A stretch of DNA of 64,000 bases from Deefgea piscis (GTDB lineage Bacteria; Pseudomonadota; Gammaproteobacteria; Burkholderiales; Chitinibacteraceae), in the NCBI RefSeq assembly GCF_013284055.1, contig NZ_CP054143.1, positions 1,426,001 to 1,490,000 of the forward strand, given 5' to 3'. The translations under genes and the position numbers were made by a program. The notes beneath the pieces were generated by a model, which saw only the letters and a list, made by a program, of their open reading frames with translations, was not told the DNA's origin and ran no database searches. Below are positions 48,672 to 60,619 of this stretch, piece after piece. Each line of letters starts with the position of its first letter. Positions within the stretch are counted from its first letter, which is position 1.

Positions 48672-50521
48672 TGATAACAGCGGGAAAAACGGCGGCTAGC
48701 CGTCGTCGACCAAAGTATGCCGTAATCCCAAAGTTAGAGCGTTGGCGGGTTTGGACGGTATTGGGCGGTTTGATGGTGTTGTTTGCCGCCTTAATCGGTC
48801 GTGCCTTGTATTTGCAAGTATGGAATGAAGGTTTTTTACAAGACCAAGGCGATGCACGCTATCGCCGGGTGTTAAAACTAGAAGCCAATCGCGGCATGAT
48901 CACCGATCGTAATGGTGAGCCGTTGGCGATTTCCACACCGGTTCAGTCGATTTGGATGAGCCCACGCAGCATGCTGATTTTGCCAGCAGGGCAGCAGCGT
49001 GCCGAAGATTGGAAGCCTGCGAACGACGATGAGCTGATGCCGTTGTCGCTCGACGAAGTTAAAAAATTAGAAACGCATTTGCAATTGAAGTCGGGAGAGC
49101 TGTTAACAAAATTGACCGCATCACGAAAAAACTCGCAAGGCAAAGAAATAAAATCAGATTTTCTGTGGGTGAAACGACATATCTCACCTGCAGATGCAAA
49201 AAAACTGATGGCGATGAAAATCCCCGGAGTCTATTCGCAAACAGAATATCGCCGTTACTACCCGGCAGGCGAAGTGATGGCCCATATTGTCGGTTTTACC
49301 GATATTGATGGCAAAGGGCAGGAAGGCTTTGAGTTAACACGAGAAAAAATGCTGGCGGGTAAGCCAGGTTCTCGTACGGTGATTCGTGATCGACGTGGCT
49401 ACATTGTTGAAGACGTTTCAACCATCGTACCGCCGCAAGAAGGGCAAACATTGCAGTTGTCGATTGATCGACGAATTCAATATTTAGCCTACCGCGAGCT
49501 GAAAAATATGGTCGATAGCTCCGGTGCAGTGGGTGGGGCGATTGTGGTACTTGATGCGCGAACGGGTGAGGTGTTGGCATTGGCCAATGCGCCGTCTTAC
49601 AACCCCAATAGTCGCGCCAAAATCGACCCCGCGCATAAACGCAATCGTGCTTTAACCGACTTATACGAGCCCGGTTCAACGATGAAAGCGCTGACGGTCG
49701 CAATGGCACTGAATGCGGATAAAGTCACCCCGCAGACCATTATTCAAACCGGTGGTGGCACGATGGCCATCGGCCCGAATATGGTCAAGGACGATCATGC
49801 GGTGGGGGCGGCAACGGTGGAAACCATTATGCAAAAGTCTTCCAACGTCGGCGTGGCGAAGATGGCTTTGATGATGGATCGTGAGTCGAAATGGAATTTT
49901 TATAAAGACGTTGGCTTTGGCGAAGCGCCGCATACCGGGTTTCCGGGTGAAGCTGCTGGCCGTATTCGACCTTGGAAAAACTGGCGCCCGATTGAAGAAG
50001 CCACCATGTCTTTTGGTTATGGGATGTCGGTGAGCTTAATGCAAATGGCGCGCTCGTATCAGCTGTTTGCAGGCAATGGTGAAATTCATCCGGTGACATT
50101 TACTAAATTGGTCGCGCCAGCACCGGGCAAGCAAGTGGTTACTGCCAAGACGGCAGAACAAGTTCGCAAAATGCTGGAGATGGTGACGTTGCCCGGCGGA
50201 ACGGCAACTCGGGCGCAAGTGGTGGGCTATCGAGTCGGCGGTAAAACGGGTACGGCGAAAAAATTAGTGGATGGTAAGTACTCCGATACAGCGCGTGTGG
50301 GTTCTTTTGTCGGTTTAGCACCTATTTCAAATCCGCGTTTGATCGTGGCAGTGATGGTGGACGAACCATCATTTGCAATGCGTTACGGTGGTTTAGTTGC
50401 CGCACCGATTTTTAGTAATGTAGTTGCTGGAAGTTTGCGCTTATTGGGAGTGCCACCTGATGCGCCAACGACCAATATTTTCTTACCCAATACCGAAGCC
50501 GAAGTAAAGGAAGAAACATGA
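48671..50521 (+). CDS. ftsI: Peptidoglycan transpeptidase FtsI (PBP3)
   Basis: A 616-aa septal class B penicillin-binding protein. A basic cytoplasmic tail and one membrane helix (about 30-50) are followed by the N-terminal pedestal (ANRGMITDRNGEPLAIS) and the transpeptidase domain. The active site is complete: SxxK in YEPGSTMKALT, SxN in KSSNVGVAKM, and KTGT in GGKTGTAKK. It cross-links septal wall with FtsW as glycosyltransferase partner. ATGA overlap with murE. Confidence 0.97.
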   Translation: MITAGKTAASRRRPKYAVIPKLERWRVWTVLGGLMVLFAALIGRALYLQVWNEGFLQDQGDARYRRVLKLEANRGMITDRNGEPLAISTPVQSIWMSPRSMLILPAGQQRAEDWKPANDDELMPLSLDEVKKLETHLQLKSGELLTKLTASRKNSQGKEIKSDFLWVKRHISPADAKKLMAMKIPGVYSQTEYRRYYPAGEVMAHIVGFTDIDGKGQEGFELTREKMLAGKPGSRTVIRDRRGYIVEDVSTIVPPQEGQTLQLSIDRRIQYLAYRELKNMVDSSGAVGGAIVVLDARTGEVLALANAPSYNPNSRAKIDPAHKRNRALTDLYEPGSTMKALTVAMALNADKVTPQTIIQTGGGTMAIGPNMVKDDHAVGAATVETIMQKSSNVGVAKMALMMDRESKWNFYKDVGFGEAPHTGFPGEAAGRIRPWKNWRPIEEATMSFGYGMSVSLMQMARSYQLFAGNGEIHPVTFTKLVAPAPGKQVVTAKTAEQVRKMLEMVTLPGGTATRAQVVGYRVGGKTGTAKKLVDGKYSDTARVGSFVGLAPISNPRLIVAVMVDEPSFAMRYGGLVAAPIFSNVVAGSLRLLGVPPDAPTTNIFLPNTEAEVKEET

Positions 50522-52008
50522 AGCCTGCGAGTTGGGAATTGCCTGCTTTTGATTTAGCTGCGCTGATTGAATTACAGTCCGCTCGCCCTTTGGTGGCCGA
50601 TAGCCGCCAAGTACAAGCCGGCGATGTATTTATGGCCTTTCGTGGCGAATATGTCGATGGTCGACAATTTATTGCCGATGCGCTAGCCAAAGGCGCCGCA
50701 GCGGTGATTTGGGAAGCTGACGATTTTGTGTGGAATCCAGCCTGGGATGTACCTAATTTAGCCGTGCCAGCACTACGCTATCAAGCGGGTATCGTGGCCT
50801 GTGCGTTGTTGGGTAACGATTCTGGACTTATGCCTATCGTCGGTATCACAGGAACGAATGGCAAAACCTCGATTGCGAATTGGTTGGCACAAGCTTTTGA
50901 TTTATTGGGCAATAAAACCGGCATTTTAGGTACTTTGGGCAATGGTTTTGTGAGCGACTTAGTCGCTTCAACCCATACCACTTTAGATCCTTTGGCATTA
51001 CAAGGCTGGTTAGCCAAGTTTAAAGCCAATGGCGCAACGCATGTGGCGATGGAAGTTTCTTCACACGGCTTAGATCAGGGGCGGGCACATGGCGTGCCGT
51101 TTAAGACCGCCGTTTTTACCAATCTAACTCGTGATCACTTGGACTATCACGGCACGATGGCCGCGTATGCCACAGCCAAAGCCAAATTATTTCAGTGGGA
51201 TGGTTTGCAAGCGGCCGTTATCAATGCTGACGATGCTTTTGGCCGTGAGCTGATTGAATTTACCACTGCGCCCAAAGTGTATAGCTATGGCTTTGAGCAC
51301 GGTAATTTGCGCGTTAAGCATTTTGAATCCTCGCTAGACGGTATCTCTTTGGTAGTCGATACGCCGGTTGGTGTTGGTGCGATTAATTCGCCGCTATTAG
51401 GACGCTTTAATGTCAGCAATTTACTGGCTTGCTTAGGCGTCTTACTGGCCGATGGCGTGGCATTGGATGATGCCTGCCGAGTGCTAGGCCAAATTCGTTC
51501 GGCTCCAGGTCGCATGCAATGCTTGGGTGGATCGGGCAAGCCTTTGGTGGTGGTCGATTACGCGCATACGCCAGATGCTTTAGAAAAAGCGCTACTTACT
51601 TTGCGTGAAGTGATGCCGCAAGGCGCGCGCTTATTTTGCGTTTTTGGTTGCGGTGGCGATAGAGACAATGGCAAACGCCCGTTAATGGGTGAGATTGCTT
51701 GCCGTTTGGCCGACTCGGTGGTGATTACCAGTGATAACCCGCGCAGCGAAAAACCGCAGGCAATTATTCAGCAAATTATTGCTGGCGTAGAAGGGGTGCC
51801 GGGCAATGGCGAAGCCAATTATGCGATTGAGTCGGATCGTGGTTTTGCCATTACTGACACCATTGATATGGCCGGTCCTAACGATGTGATTTTAGTTGCC
51901 GGTAAGGGGCATGAAACCTACCAAGAAATCGATGGCGTGCGGCAACATTTTGATGATGTCGAAGTGGCTAGCCAAGCGCTCGCCAAAAAAGCAATAAGGA
52001 AGTCATGA
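50518..52008 (+). CDS. murE: UDP-MurNAc-L-Ala-D-Glu:meso-DAP ligase
   Basis: A 496-aa cytoplasmic ATP-dependent amide ligase adding the third peptide residue. ATP loop GITGTNGKTSIAN (about residue 114), carbamylated-lysine region, and the DNPR motif in TSDNPRSEKP, which selects meso-diaminopimelate over lysine. The C-terminal ligase domain has VAGKGHETYQ. It is translationally coupled on both sides. Confidence 0.97.
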   Translation: MKPASWELPAFDLAALIELQSARPLVADSRQVQAGDVFMAFRGEYVDGRQFIADALAKGAAAVIWEADDFVWNPAWDVPNLAVPALRYQAGIVACALLGNDSGLMPIVGITGTNGKTSIANWLAQAFDLLGNKTGILGTLGNGFVSDLVASTHTTLDPLALQGWLAKFKANGATHVAMEVSSHGLDQGRAHGVPFKTAVFTNLTRDHLDYHGTMAAYATAKAKLFQWDGLQAAVINADDAFGRELIEFTTAPKVYSYGFEHGNLRVKHFESSLDGISLVVDTPVGVGAINSPLLGRFNVSNLLACLGVLLADGVALDDACRVLGQIRSAPGRMQCLGGSGKPLVVVDYAHTPDALEKALLTLREVMPQGARLFCVFGCGGDRDNGKRPLMGEIACRLADSVVITSDNPRSEKPQAIIQQIIAGVEGVPGNGEANYAIESDRGFAITDTIDMAGPNDVILVAGKGHETYQEIDGVRQHFDDVEVASQALAKKAIRKS

Positions 52009-53369
52009 TGTTGAATTTGCAGGAAACTGCGCAAGCGCTCAATGGCCGACTTTCGGGTGTCCCCGAATTGGTCTTTAGCCGTGTGACGACCGATAGTCGT
52101 GACATTCGCGCGGGTGATTTATTTGTCGCTTTAAAAGGCGAGCACTTTGATGCACACGATTTTGTTGAGCAGGCTTTGGCGCAAGGCGCCGTCGCTGCCA
52201 TCGTTGAAAAAGACGGTGAGGGTAACCGGATTGTGGTGGCGGACACTTTACAAGCGCTGGGACAATTGGCAAGGTATTGGCGTGCAAAGCACGCCGACAT
52301 TAAGCTAGCGGCCATTACTGGCAGTAATGGCAAAACCAGCCTGAAAGAAATGTTGGCCAGTATTTTGGCTAAGCATGTTGGTGACGCCAGCAAAGTACAC
52401 GCAACCAAAGGCAATTTAAACAACCATATTGGCTTGCCATTAACGGTGCTAGGGCTCAATGCCCAGCATCGTTTTGTCGTTGCTGAAATGGGAATGAATC
52501 ATTTCGGTGAGATTGACTACCTAACGCGCATTGCCTGCCCTGACGTCGCGGTCGTCAATAATGCCGGCGCCGCCCATTTAGAAGCCTTGGGCTCAGTAGC
52601 TGGCGTGGCTCAAGCCAAAGGCGAAATTTTTGCCGGTTTAGTCGCCGATGGCGTGGCCATCATTAATCACGATGATGAGTTTGCTGGTTTGTGGCGGCAA
52701 TTAGCGGATGAGCATCAATGTGTGTCATTTGGACTGCAAGACGCTGAAATCACCGCCGAGCAGATTGAATTGGGCGCATTAGGCAGTCAGTTTCAATTAC
52801 TCACCCCGTTAGGCTCGGCATCAGTGCAGCTGGCGGTTCCGGGCTTACACAATGTGCGTAATGCGCTGGCCGCAGCGGCAACGGCGCTGGCAATGCAAGT
52901 CCCTTTGGCCGATATTGCTGCCGGTCTTTCGGCATGGCAAGGGGTAAAAGGGCGTTTACAAGCCAAAAAAGCCGCCAATGGCGCACAAATTTTGGACGAT
53001 AGCTATAACGCCAACCCTGATTCGATGCGGGCGGCGATTGATGTATTGGCGGCAATGGGGGCAAAACATACCATTTTGGTGTTGGGGGATATGGGTGAAG
53101 TGGGCGCTGATGCCGCTGAGCAGCATGCATTGATTGGTGCTTATGCGCAGCAACAAGGCATTGCCGCTTTATTCGCCGTGGGTGAACACATGGCGCATGC
53201 CGTGGGCGCTTTTGGTGAGCGCGGTCAGCATTTTGCCAGTAAAGCGCAATTGTTGACGAGTTTGCGTGCCGCATTGACGCCCGAATCGATGGTGTTGGTG
53301 AAAGGATCGCGCTTTATGCGCATGGAAGACGTTGTTAACGAATTAGAAGGAGCACAGCCATGTTGCTGA
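52005..53369 (+). CDS. murF: UDP-MurNAc-tripeptide:D-Ala-D-Ala ligase
   Basis: A 454-aa Mur ligase completing UDP-MurNAc-pentapeptide. ATP loop [15 protein letters not shown] (about residue 105), [13 protein letters not shown], and C-terminal [19 protein letters not shown]. Two adjacent ATG codons (52005 and 52008) are possible; the AAGGA at 51996-52000 is better spaced for 52008, while 52005 gives the usual ATGA overlap with murE. It overlaps mraY by 10 bases. Confidence 0.97.
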   Translation: MMLNLQETAQALNGRLSGVPELVFSRVTTDSRDIRAGDLFVALKGEHFDAHDFVEQALAQGAVAAIVEKDGEGNRIVVADTLQALGQLARYWRAKHADIKLAAITGSNGKTSLKEMLASILAKHVGDASKVHATKGNLNNHIGLPLTVLGLNAQHRFVVAEMGMNHFGEIDYLTRIACPDVAVVNNAGAAHLEALGSVAGVAQAKGEIFAGLVADGVAIINHDDEFAGLWRQLADEHQCVSFGLQDAEITAEQIELGALGSQFQLLTPLGSASVQLAVPGLHNVRNALAAAATALAMQVPLADIAAGLSAWQGVKGRLQAKKAANGAQILDDSYNANPDSMRAAIDVLAAMGAKHTILVLGDMGEVGADAAEQHALIGAYAQQQGIAALFAVGEHMAHAVGAFGERGQHFASKAQLLTSLRAALTPESMVLVKGSRFMRMEDVVNELEGAQPCC

Positions 53370-54445
53370 TGTTGATGCAATGGCTCGGCGAATCAGTTCG
53401 TGCCTTTAATGTATTTAATTACCTCACTTTACGCGCTGTATTGGCGACAATTACCGCCCTGACTATTTCATGGACTTTAGGCCCATGGGTGATTCGCAAA
53501 TTGACCGAAATGAAAGTCGGCCAAGCGGTTCGTGATGACGGCCCGCAAACGCATTTAATCAAAGCCGGTACGCCGACGATGGGTGGCACCTTGATTTTGC
53601 TGTCGATTGGTTTGACCACCTTATTGTGGGGTGACTTAGGCAATAAATACATTTGGCTGGTGCTGGTGGTGACTTTGGCTACCGGCATTATTGGTTTTGT
53701 GGATGATTATAAAAAAGTGGCGCTGAAAAACCCGAAAGGCTTGTCAGCCAAAGCCAAGATGTTTTGGCAGTCGGCGATTGCCATTGGTGCCGGTTTATTT
53801 CTGGTGAATTTTGGTAATGATGCGGCAACAACGGGTTTTATTGTGCCGTTTTATAAAGAAATCTTGTACCCATTTGGCGCCATTGGTTTTTGTATTCTGA
53901 CTTACTTTGTCATTGTTGGCACCAGTAATGCCGTCAATCTCACCGATGGTTTAGATGGCTTGGCGATTATGCCGACGGTGTTGATTGCGGGGGCGTTTTG
54001 TATTTTTGCCTACGTGGCGGGCAATGCAAAATTTGCGATTTATTTGGGTGTCCCGCACGTACCTGGTGCTGGCGAATTGGTGGTGTTCTGTGCGGCAATG
54101 GCCGGTGCAGGGCTTGGCTTTTTGTGGTTTAACGCCTATCCCGCTGAAGTCTTTATGGGCGACGTTGGCGCTTTGGCGCTCGGCGCGGGTTTGGGCATGG
54201 TCGCGGTGATTGTGCGGCAAGAAATTGTGCTGTTGATTATGGGCGGTGTGTTTGTGGTTGAAGCGCTGTCGGTGATGATTCAAGTTGCCAGCTTTAAAAC
54301 CCGCGGAAAACGCGTGTTTCGGATGGCGCCATTGCACCATCATTACGAATTAAAAGGCTGGAAAGAAACTCAAGTGGTGGTCCGTTTCTGGATTATTACC
54401 ATGCTCTTGGTCTTGGTGGGCTTGGCCACCTTGAAATTACGGTAA
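53360..54445 (+). CDS. mraY: Phospho-MurNAc-pentapeptide transferase
   Basis: A 361-aa integral membrane enzyme with about ten helices, transferring phospho-MurNAc-pentapeptide to undecaprenyl phosphate (lipid I). Active-site motifs: [20 protein letters not shown] (Asp pair), [24 protein letters not shown] and [19 protein letters not shown] 8 nt before the start, inside murF. The carrier lipid is recycled by the uppP product. Confidence 0.98.
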   Translation: MLLMLMQWLGESVRAFNVFNYLTLRAVLATITALTISWTLGPWVIRKLTEMKVGQAVRDDGPQTHLIKAGTPTMGGTLILLSIGLTTLLWGDLGNKYIWLVLVVTLATGIIGFVDDYKKVALKNPKGLSAKAKMFWQSAIAIGAGLFLVNFGNDAATTGFIVPFYKEILYPFGAIGFCILTYFVIVGTSNAVNLTDGLDGLAIMPTVLIAGAFCIFAYVAGNAKFAIYLGVPHVPGAGELVVFCAAMAGAGLGFLWFNAYPAEVFMGDVGALALGAGLGMVAVIVRQEIVLLIMGGVFVVEALSVMIQVASFKTRGKRVFRMAPLHHHYELKGWKETQVVVRFWIITMLLVLVGLATLKLR

Positions 54446-54451
54446 GCAAAG

Positions 54452-55846
54452 ATGGAACTCAAAGCAAAGCATTGCATCGTCGTCGGTTTAGGTGAAACTG
54501 GCTTGGCAACAGCACGTTGGTTGGTTGGACAAGGCGCCCAAGTGACCGTGGCCGATAGCCGCCCAACGCCACCTAATTTGGCGCAACTTCAAGTTGAGTT
54601 GCCACAGGTCGCGTTGCGCTTGGGCTCATTTAATGTGGATACGTTTGCCGATGCTGATTTATTGATTACCAGCCCGGGTGTGCCACTGGCAACACCCGAA
54701 GTGGCCGCAGCGATCGCTCGCGGCATTACTGTGATCGGTGATATTGAATTATTGGCATTGGCCCTGCAAGGCCAGCCCGGCAAAGTGATTGCGATTACTG
54801 GATCAAATGGCAAATCCACCGTGACCACGATGGTGGCGCAAATGTGTGAAGCCGCCGGAAAAACCACGGTGATGGCTGGCAATATTGGTGTTCCGGTGTT
54901 GGCCGCATTAGCCCAATGGCAGGCGCGCGGCGAGTGGCCCGATTTTTGGGTGCTGGAATTATCCAGTTTCCAACTTGAAACCACGCACTCTTTAGCGCCG
55001 ACTGCGGCGACGGTATTGAATGTCTCGGAAGACCATTTAGATCGCTACGCCGGAATGAAAGAATATGCGGCGACTAAAGCCAGTATTTTTAATGGCCAAG
55101 GGGTGCGAGTTCTTAATCGTGAAGATCAATGGTGTAAGGGTATGGCCGAGCCAGACCATAATATAGTGTGGTTTGGTGCAGATACCCCTGCTGATGGCGA
55201 GTATGGTTTACTTGAAATCGATCATGATTTTAGCCTTCGCTATGGCGCAACTGAATTACTCAAAGCATCGGAATTGCCTGTTGCGGGTTTGCATAATGCC
55301 GTAAACGCTCTGGCTTCGATTGCCTTGTGCCGCGCTGCTGATTTGCCGTTAGCACCATTGCTTGAGGCTCTGAAAAATTTTAAAGGCTTGCCACATCGCG
55401 TTGAATTTGTCGCCGACATCAATGGTGTGGCGTATTACGACGATTCAAAAGGCACCAATGTTGGTGCGACCGAAGCGGCTTTAAAAGGCATGACGCGGCC
55501 TGTGGTCTTGATTGCGGGTGGCGAGGGCAAAGGGCAAGATTTCTCACCATTACTTGAAGCCTGTGAGCGAATTTGCCGTGCGGTGTTACTCATTGGTAAA
55601 GATGCACCCGCTTTGGCGGACGTATTAAATGAAGCGCAATCGGCGTATTTGCCTGATGACGATGATAACTATTTGCCAGTGATGATGTTACCGACGCTAG
55701 AAATGGCGGTCTCGGTCGCGAGTAATTTTGCCGAATCTGGTGATGTGGTCTTGCTGTCACCGGCGTGCGCTAGCTTAGATATGTTCCGTAATTATCATCA
55801 TCGCGCCGAAGTATTTATTGCCGCAGTGAAAGAGTTGGAGCAGTAA
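54452..55846 (+). CDS. murD: UDP-MurNAc-L-alanine:D-glutamate ligase
   Basis: A 464-aa Mur ligase. N-terminal Rossmann domain ([15 protein letters not shown]), ATP loop [15 protein letters not shown] (about residue 113), [10 protein letters not shown], central [11 protein letters not shown], and C-terminal [15 protein letters not shown]. It is cytoplasmic and adds D-Glu to UDP-MurNAc-Ala. Six bases separate it from mraY; its stop overlaps the ftsW start (TAATG). Confidence 0.97.
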   Translation: MELKAKHCIVVGLGETGLATARWLVGQGAQVTVADSRPTPPNLAQLQVELPQVALRLGSFNVDTFADADLLITSPGVPLATPEVAAAIARGITVIGDIELLALALQGQPGKVIAITGSNGKSTVTTMVAQMCEAAGKTTVMAGNIGVPVLAALAQWQARGEWPDFWVLELSSFQLETTHSLAPTAATVLNVSEDHLDRYAGMKEYAATKASIFNGQGVRVLNREDQWCKGMAEPDHNIVWFGADTPADGEYGLLEIDHDFSLRYGATELLKASELPVAGLHNAVNALASIALCRAADLPLAPLLEALKNFKGLPHRVEFVADINGVAYYDDSKGTNVGATEAALKGMTRPVVLIAGGEGKGQDFSPLLEACERICRAVLLIGKDAPALADVLNEAQSAYLPDDDDNYLPVMMLPTLEMAVSVASNFAESGDVVLLSPACASLDMFRNYHHRAEVFIAAVKELEQ

Positions 55847-57033
55847 TGCGGCAAATTCTTTATCAAGCGATGCAGCGAATGAAGCCCAAAATGAGCGCAT
55901 ATGATCGAGGCTTATTTTGGTGCGTCACTTTATTGCTGACTATCGGCTTGGTAATGGTGTATTCCTCATCCATTGCAATGGCTGAGGTAGATAAAGATAC
56001 TGGCTTTAATTCGAGTTATTTTTTGATGCGCCATTCGGCATATTTGGTCGTTGGCGTATTGGCCGGATTCGTTGCATTTAATATTCCAACCGAAATATGG
56101 CGTCGTTACGCTCCGGCGTTATTTATTTTGGGTATTGTGTTATTAATTTTAGTGTTGATTCCGGGGATCGGCCGTGAGGTGAATGGTAGTCGGCGCTGGT
56201 TAAGTTTGTTTGTGATTAATTTGCAGCCTTCCGAATTAGTGAAATATTTTGCTGTACTGTATGCCGCAGATTATAGCGTGCGTAAAAATAGCAGTATGAC
56301 TTCAACCTTTGTTGATAGCTTAACTAAGGTCTTATTACCGCTAGGCGTTGTAATGGCCATTGTGGGTGGCTTATTATTGGCCGAACCTGATATGGGCGCG
56401 TTAATTGTCGTAACGGCGATTGCGATGGGCATATTATTTTTGGCTGGATTTAGTTGGCGAATCTTTGCTGGCCTGATCATTTTTTTAGGCGGCGCTTTTT
56501 TTTCCTTAATTATTTCTAGTCCTTATCGCCGTGCGCGGGTTTTGGGCTTTTTAGATCCTTGGCAAGATCCGTATGGCAAAGGTTACCAATTAAGTCATTC
56601 CTTAATCGCTTTTGGCCGAGGTGAATTTACCGGCGTCGGTTTGGGGTTGAGTGTAGAAAAGCTCTCTTATTTACCCGAAGCGCATACCGACTTTTTAATG
56701 GCGATTATTGCGGAAGAATTTGGCTTTATTGGCGTTGCCGTGGTGATTAGCTTATTTGCATTTTTAGTTTTTCGCGCTTTTTCGATTGGCGTACAGGCCA
56801 ATAAATTAGAGCGGCATTGGCAATCATTAGCCGCGCAAGGCGTTGGTATTTGGATTGGTGTACAAACGGTGATTAATATTGGCGTAAATATGGGCGTGAT
56901 GCCCACTAAAGGTTTAACCTTGCCTTTATTGTCGTTTGGTGGCTCGGGGATTGTGGCCAATTTATTAGCGTTAGGTTTTTTATTACGGATTGATTTTGAA
57001 AATCGTCAAATGATTCGAGGCTATAAGGTATGA
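55846..57033 (+). CDS. ftsW: Septal peptidoglycan glycosyltransferase FtsW
   Basis: A 395-aa SEDS-family polymerase with about ten membrane helices that polymerises lipid II at the septum together with FtsI. Conserved segments include [17 protein letters not shown]-like [52 protein letters not shown] and the C-terminal [20 protein letters not shown] overlap with murG. Confidence 0.97.
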   Translation: MRQILYQAMQRMKPKMSAYDRGLFWCVTLLLTIGLVMVYSSSIAMAEVDKDTGFNSSYFLMRHSAYLVVGVLAGFVAFNIPTEIWRRYAPALFILGIVLLILVLIPGIGREVNGSRRWLSLFVINLQPSELVKYFAVLYAADYSVRKNSSMTSTFVDSLTKVLLPLGVVMAIVGGLLLAEPDMGALIVVTAIAMGILFLAGFSWRIFAGLIIFLGGAFFSLIISSPYRRARVLGFLDPWQDPYGKGYQLSHSLIAFGRGEFTGVGLGLSVEKLSYLPEAHTDFLMAIIAEEFGFIGVAVVISLFAFLVFRAFSIGVQANKLERHWQSLAAQGVGIWIGVQTVINIGVNMGVMPTKGLTLPLLSFGGSGIVANLLALGFLLRIDFENRQMIRGYKV

Positions 57034-58205
57034 CGATTATTTTCTCGGTACTGTTTATTGTTGCCATGCTGGCTTTGATTGTTAGCGGATGGCGAATGCG
57101 CAAAGAAGATGCCGAATGGATTGAACCCGCAGCCACAGGCGGACAACGTACGTTGTTGGTGATGGCTGGTGGTACAGGTGGGCATATATTCCCCGCGTTA
57201 GCCGTGGCCAATGCATTGCGTCTTGAGGGTTGGGATGTGGTGTGGTTAGGCGCAAGCGGCGCGATGGAAACCCGCGTTGTACCGCAGCAAGGTATCGATT
57301 TGGTCACGCTAAAAATTACCGGCGTACGTGGTAAAGGTTGGTTAAAAAAACTCAGCCAGCCGTGGGTGCAAACCAAAGCGTTATTGGCGGCATTGAATCT
57401 GATTTTCCGTCGTCGTCCTGATGTAGCGATTGGTTTTGGTGGGTTTACCGGTTTTCCTGGCGGTTTGGCGATGCGTTTGTGCTGGTTGCCGTTGGTGATT
57501 CATGAGCAAAACTCAGTGGCGGGTTTAACCAACCGTGTGTTGTCGAAAATTGCCAATCGAGTGTTGTTTGCGTTTCCGTCGGCATTTCCTAATCAGGCCG
57601 ATTGTGTGGGCAATCCAGTACGCAGTGAAATCGCCCATGTGGCCGAACCTGCTATGCGTTTTGCTGGCAGAACTGGGCCTTTAAAGATTTTGGTGGTGGG
57701 CGGCAGTTTAGGCGCGCAAGTATTTAATGAACAATTACCGAAAGCCTTGGCGCTGATTTCACCGGCTGATCGCCCGCTGGTGACGCATCAATCGGGTGAA
57801 AAGCATTTAGAGACATTGCGCGCGAATTATGCCGCGGCGAATGTAACGGCCGATTGTGTGGCGTTTATTGCCGATATGGCGCAAGCGTATGCCGATGCCG
57901 ATTTGATTTTGTGCCGTTCCGGTGCGCTAACGGTGGCCGAGCTCGCGTGCGTGGGTGCGGCAAGTATTTTGGTGCCATTTCCGCATGCGGTGGATGACCA
58001 TCAAACCGGCAATGCGCAATTTTTAAGTGAAGCTGGCGCGGGGATTTTATTAGCGCAAAGCAATAGTAGCCCAGAAAAACTGGCGCAATTGATTCAAGAA
58101 ATGACGCGTGAACGCTGCCTAACGATGGCAACGGCCGCGCGTGCTTTAGCTCAACCTAATGCAACGGCCGCAGTCGTTGCAGTGATTAAAGAATTAGCGC
58201 AATGA
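57030..58205 (+). CDS. murG: MurG glycosyltransferase with N-terminal transmembrane extension
   Basis: A 391-aa enzyme converting lipid I to lipid II by GlcNAc transfer. The catalytic GT-B core begins at about residue 41 ([19 protein letters not shown]) and contains [38 protein letters not shown] and the UDP-GlcNAc site [14 protein letters not shown] and [12 protein letters not shown]. Ahead of it lie about 40 extra residues. Residues 2-23 are strongly hydrophobic ([20 protein letters not shown]), followed by RMRK, which fits a single-pass anchor with the enzyme in the cytoplasm. The start overlaps the ftsW stop (ATGA) and has GAGG 9 nt upstream. Ordinary MurG (about 355 aa) lacks this segment. 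Confidence 0.96.
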   Translation: MTIIFSVLFIVAMLALIVSGWRMRKEDAEWIEPAATGGQRTLLVMAGGTGGHIFPALAVANALRLEGWDVVWLGASGAMETRVVPQQGIDLVTLKITGVRGKGWLKKLSQPWVQTKALLAALNLIFRRRPDVAIGFGGFTGFPGGLAMRLCWLPLVIHEQNSVAGLTNRVLSKIANRVLFAFPSAFPNQADCVGNPVRSEIAHVAEPAMRFAGRTGPLKILVVGGSLGAQVFNEQLPKALALISPADRPLVTHQSGEKHLETLRANYAAANVTADCVAFIADMAQAYADADLILCRSGALTVAELACVGAASILVPFPHAVDDHQTGNAQFLSEAGAGILLAQSNSSPEKLAQLIQEMTRERCLTMATAARALAQPNATAAVVAVIKELAQ

Positions 58206-59596
58206 AACATAAAGTAAAACGCATCCATTTTGTTGGGATTGGTGGTGTCGGCATGAGTGGGATTGCCGAAGTATTGCTCAATTTAGGTTTTGAAATTAGT
58301 GGTTCGGATTTAGGTGTCAGCGCTACAACGCAACGCTTAGTGAATGCGGGCGCCCAAGTATTTCAAGGGCATGCGGCAGAGTTTGTTGCCGATGCCGACG
58401 TGGTAGTGATTTCGAGTGCGGTGAAAGACGACAATCCAGAAGTGATTGCCGCGCGCCAGCGCAAGATTCCCGTGGTACCCCGCGCAATGATGTTGGCTGA
58501 ATTGATGCGCTTAAAGCAAGGTATTGCCATTGCCGGTACGCACGGCAAAACCACGACAACTAGCTTGAGCGCCAGTGTGCTCGAGGCTGCTGGCTTGGAC
58601 CCAACCTTTGTGATTGGCGGCAAGCTACACGCCGCAGGCTCGAATGCCCGCTTAGGACAGGGCGACTTTTTGGTGGCCGAAGCCGATGAAAGCGATGCGT
58701 CGTTCTTGCTGCTCACGCCGGTGATTTCGGTAGTGACCAATATCGATGCCGACCATATGGACACTTATGGCCATGATTTTGAAAAACTAAAGCAAGCTTT
58801 TATCGATTTTCTGCATCATTTGCCGTTTTATGGCCGAGCGATTTTGTGTATTGATGATCCGCATGTGCGCTCAATCTTGCCGAAAGTGACCAGCCCAGTG
58901 ACCACGTATGGGGTGTCAGACGACGCGATGCTGCGTGCAGAAAACATTGTGGCGGATAACGGCATGATGCGTTTTGATGCGGTTTGGCAAAACGGCGAAT
59001 CACGTCGCTTGGCGGTCACGCTCAATATGCCGGGTATGCACAATGTACTCAATGCACTCGCTGCGATTGCTATCGGGATTGAAGTGGGTGCTGATGAGGC
59101 CGCGATTGTATCGGCACTGGAGCGTTTCCAAGGCGTGGGTCGTCGTTTCCAGCGCTATGGCGAAGTCGCTTTACCTGCCGGTGGCACGTTTACCTTGGTC
59201 GATGATTATGGTCATCATCCGGTTGAGATGGCGGCAACGCTGGCAGCGACGCGTGGCGCGTTCCCGGGGCGTCGCTTGTTATTGGCGTTTCAACCGCACC
59301 GCTATACGCGAACCCGTGATTGTTTTGAAGATTTTGTCAAAGTACTTAACACGGTCGATGGCTTGTTGCTCGCCGAGGTGTATGCCGCCGGTGAAACGCC
59401 GATTGTTGCTGCTGATGGCCGATCTTTAGCCCGTGCTGTGCGAGTGGCCGGCAAAATTGAGCCGGTGTTTGTGGCGCAAATTACCGACATGCCAACGGCA
59501 ATTTTTGCCGCAGTGCAAGCGGGTGACGTGGTCGTGACGATGGGTGCTGGCACCATTGGGAATACACCGAAATTATTATGTGAGATGGTGAAATGA
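58202..59596 (+). CDS. murC: UDP-MurNAc:L-alanine ligase
   Basis: A 464-aa Mur ligase adding the first amino acid of the stem peptide. N-terminal [20 protein letters not shown] loop [13 protein letters not shown] (about residue 107), [24 protein letters not shown], and C-terminal [14 protein letters not shown]. It is coupled to murG and ddl by 4-base overlaps. murB, found beside murC in many proteobacteria, is absent here. Confidence 0.98.
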   Translation: MKHKVKRIHFVGIGGVGMSGIAEVLLNLGFEISGSDLGVSATTQRLVNAGAQVFQGHAAEFVADADVVVISSAVKDDNPEVIAARQRKIPVVPRAMMLAELMRLKQGIAIAGTHGKTTTTSLSASVLEAAGLDPTFVIGGKLHAAGSNARLGQGDFLVAEADESDASFLLLTPVISVVTNIDADHMDTYGHDFEKLKQAFIDFLHHLPFYGRAILCIDDPHVRSILPKVTSPVTTYGVSDDAMLRAENIVADNGMMRFDAVWQNGESRRLAVTLNMPGMHNVLNALAAIAIGIEVGADEAAIVSALERFQGVGRRFQRYGEVALPAGGTFTLVDDYGHHPVEMAATLAATRGAFPGRRLLLAFQPHRYTRTRDCFEDFVKVLNTVDGLLLAEVYAAGETPIVAADGRSLARAVRVAGKIEPVFVAQITDMPTAIFAAVQAGDVVVTMGAGTIGNTPKLLCEMVK

Positions 59597-60510
59597 GCGG
59601 TGTTGATGTGAAAGCGATGGGTAAGGTCGCAGTATTAATGGGTGGTGCTTCGAGCGAGCGAGAAATTTCTTTGCTCAGCGGTGCAGGTGTATTGGAGGCT
59701 TTAGTTCGCCAAGGCGTGGATGCGCATCGCTTTGACCCGGCTGAAAAGCCATTGTCAGCGTTGCATGATGAAGGATTTGAGCGCGCCTTTTTGATCTTAC
59801 ACGGCGGTTATGGTGAGGATGGCACGATCCAAGGTGCTTTGGAATTTATGTCAATTCCTTACACTGGCTGTGGCGTGATGGCTTCGGCCATTGGTATGGA
59901 CAAATGGCGCACCAAGCTGATGTGGCAAGCGGCCGGTTTGCCGATTCCTGATTATGTTTTACTCGATGCCAACAGTGATTTTGCTGCCGTTGCCAAGCAG
60001 TTAGATTTGCCGCTGTATGTAAAACCCGCCAATGGTGGCTCAAGCGTGGGGGTGACGCGTTGTAGCAGCGTTGCGCAAATTGCTCAGGCTTACGCTTTGG
60101 CAGCACAGTACGATGCTTTGGTTTTGGCTGAACGCTCAATTAACGCCGGTGAATACTCTTGCGCGGTGCTTGATGGCAAGGCCTTGGCCACAGTGAAGAT
60201 TGAGCCTGCGACTGAGTTTTATGACTTTGAAGCAAAATATATCCGTGATGACACGGTGTATCACTGCCCCGGATTATTGGGTGAGCAAGAGCAAAAAGCG
60301 CGTGAATTATGTGAACAAGCATATCGGGTGCTCGGCGCTTCGGGTTGGGCGCGAATCGACTTTTTAATGAATGAGCAAGGCGAAATGTTTTTGCTTGAGC
60401 CCAATACGGCGCCTGGTATGACGACACACAGTCTATTTCCAATGTGCGCGCGTGAAGCAGGCATTAGCTATGACGACTTGGTATTGACAATTTTGGGAAC
60501 AATCTCATAG
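59593..60510 (+). CDS. ddl: D-alanine:D-alanine ligase
   Basis: A 305-aa ATP-grasp enzyme making D-Ala-D-Ala for MurF. N-terminal [37 protein letters not shown]-binding [13 protein letters not shown], and C-terminal [24 protein letters not shown] with the metal-binding Glu and Asn. Short form as in E. coli DdlB. It is the last gene of the tightly overlapped block; a 152-bp gap follows before ftsQ. Confidence 0.97.
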   Translation: MSGVDVKAMGKVAVLMGGASSEREISLLSGAGVLEALVRQGVDAHRFDPAEKPLSALHDEGFERAFLILHGGYGEDGTIQGALEFMSIPYTGCGVMASAIGMDKWRTKLMWQAAGLPIPDYVLLDANSDFAAVAKQLDLPLYVKPANGGSSVGVTRCSSVAQIAQAYALAAQYDALVLAERSINAGEYSCAVLDGKALATVKIEPATEFYDFEAKYIRDDTVYHCPGLLGEQEQKARELCEQAYRVLGASGWARIDFLMNEQGEMFLLEPNTAPGMTTHSLFPMCAREAGISYDDLVLTILGTIS

Positions 60511-60546
60511 GTTTTACGCTTTGTAAGGGTATATCCTTGCAACTAT

Positions 60547-60555
60547 TGTTATAAT
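60547..60555 (+). promoter_or_regulatory. Extended -10 promoter for ftsQAZ
   Basis: TGTTATAAT is a perfect extended -10 (TGn followed by TATAAT), with no good -35 at the right distance. It lies 37 bp after ddl and 108 bp before ftsQ, in the only sizeable gap of the cluster before ftsA. A small hairpin ACCCAT/ATGGGT follows at 60572-60588. An internal promoter here would let ftsQ, ftsA and ftsZ be expressed independently of mraZ. Confidence 0.6.
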
Positions 60556-60619
60556 TTGGCTACGTTTGCATACCCATGATAGATGGGTGTTTGAAGCGCC
60601 CAATTAGGAATCAATCAAT

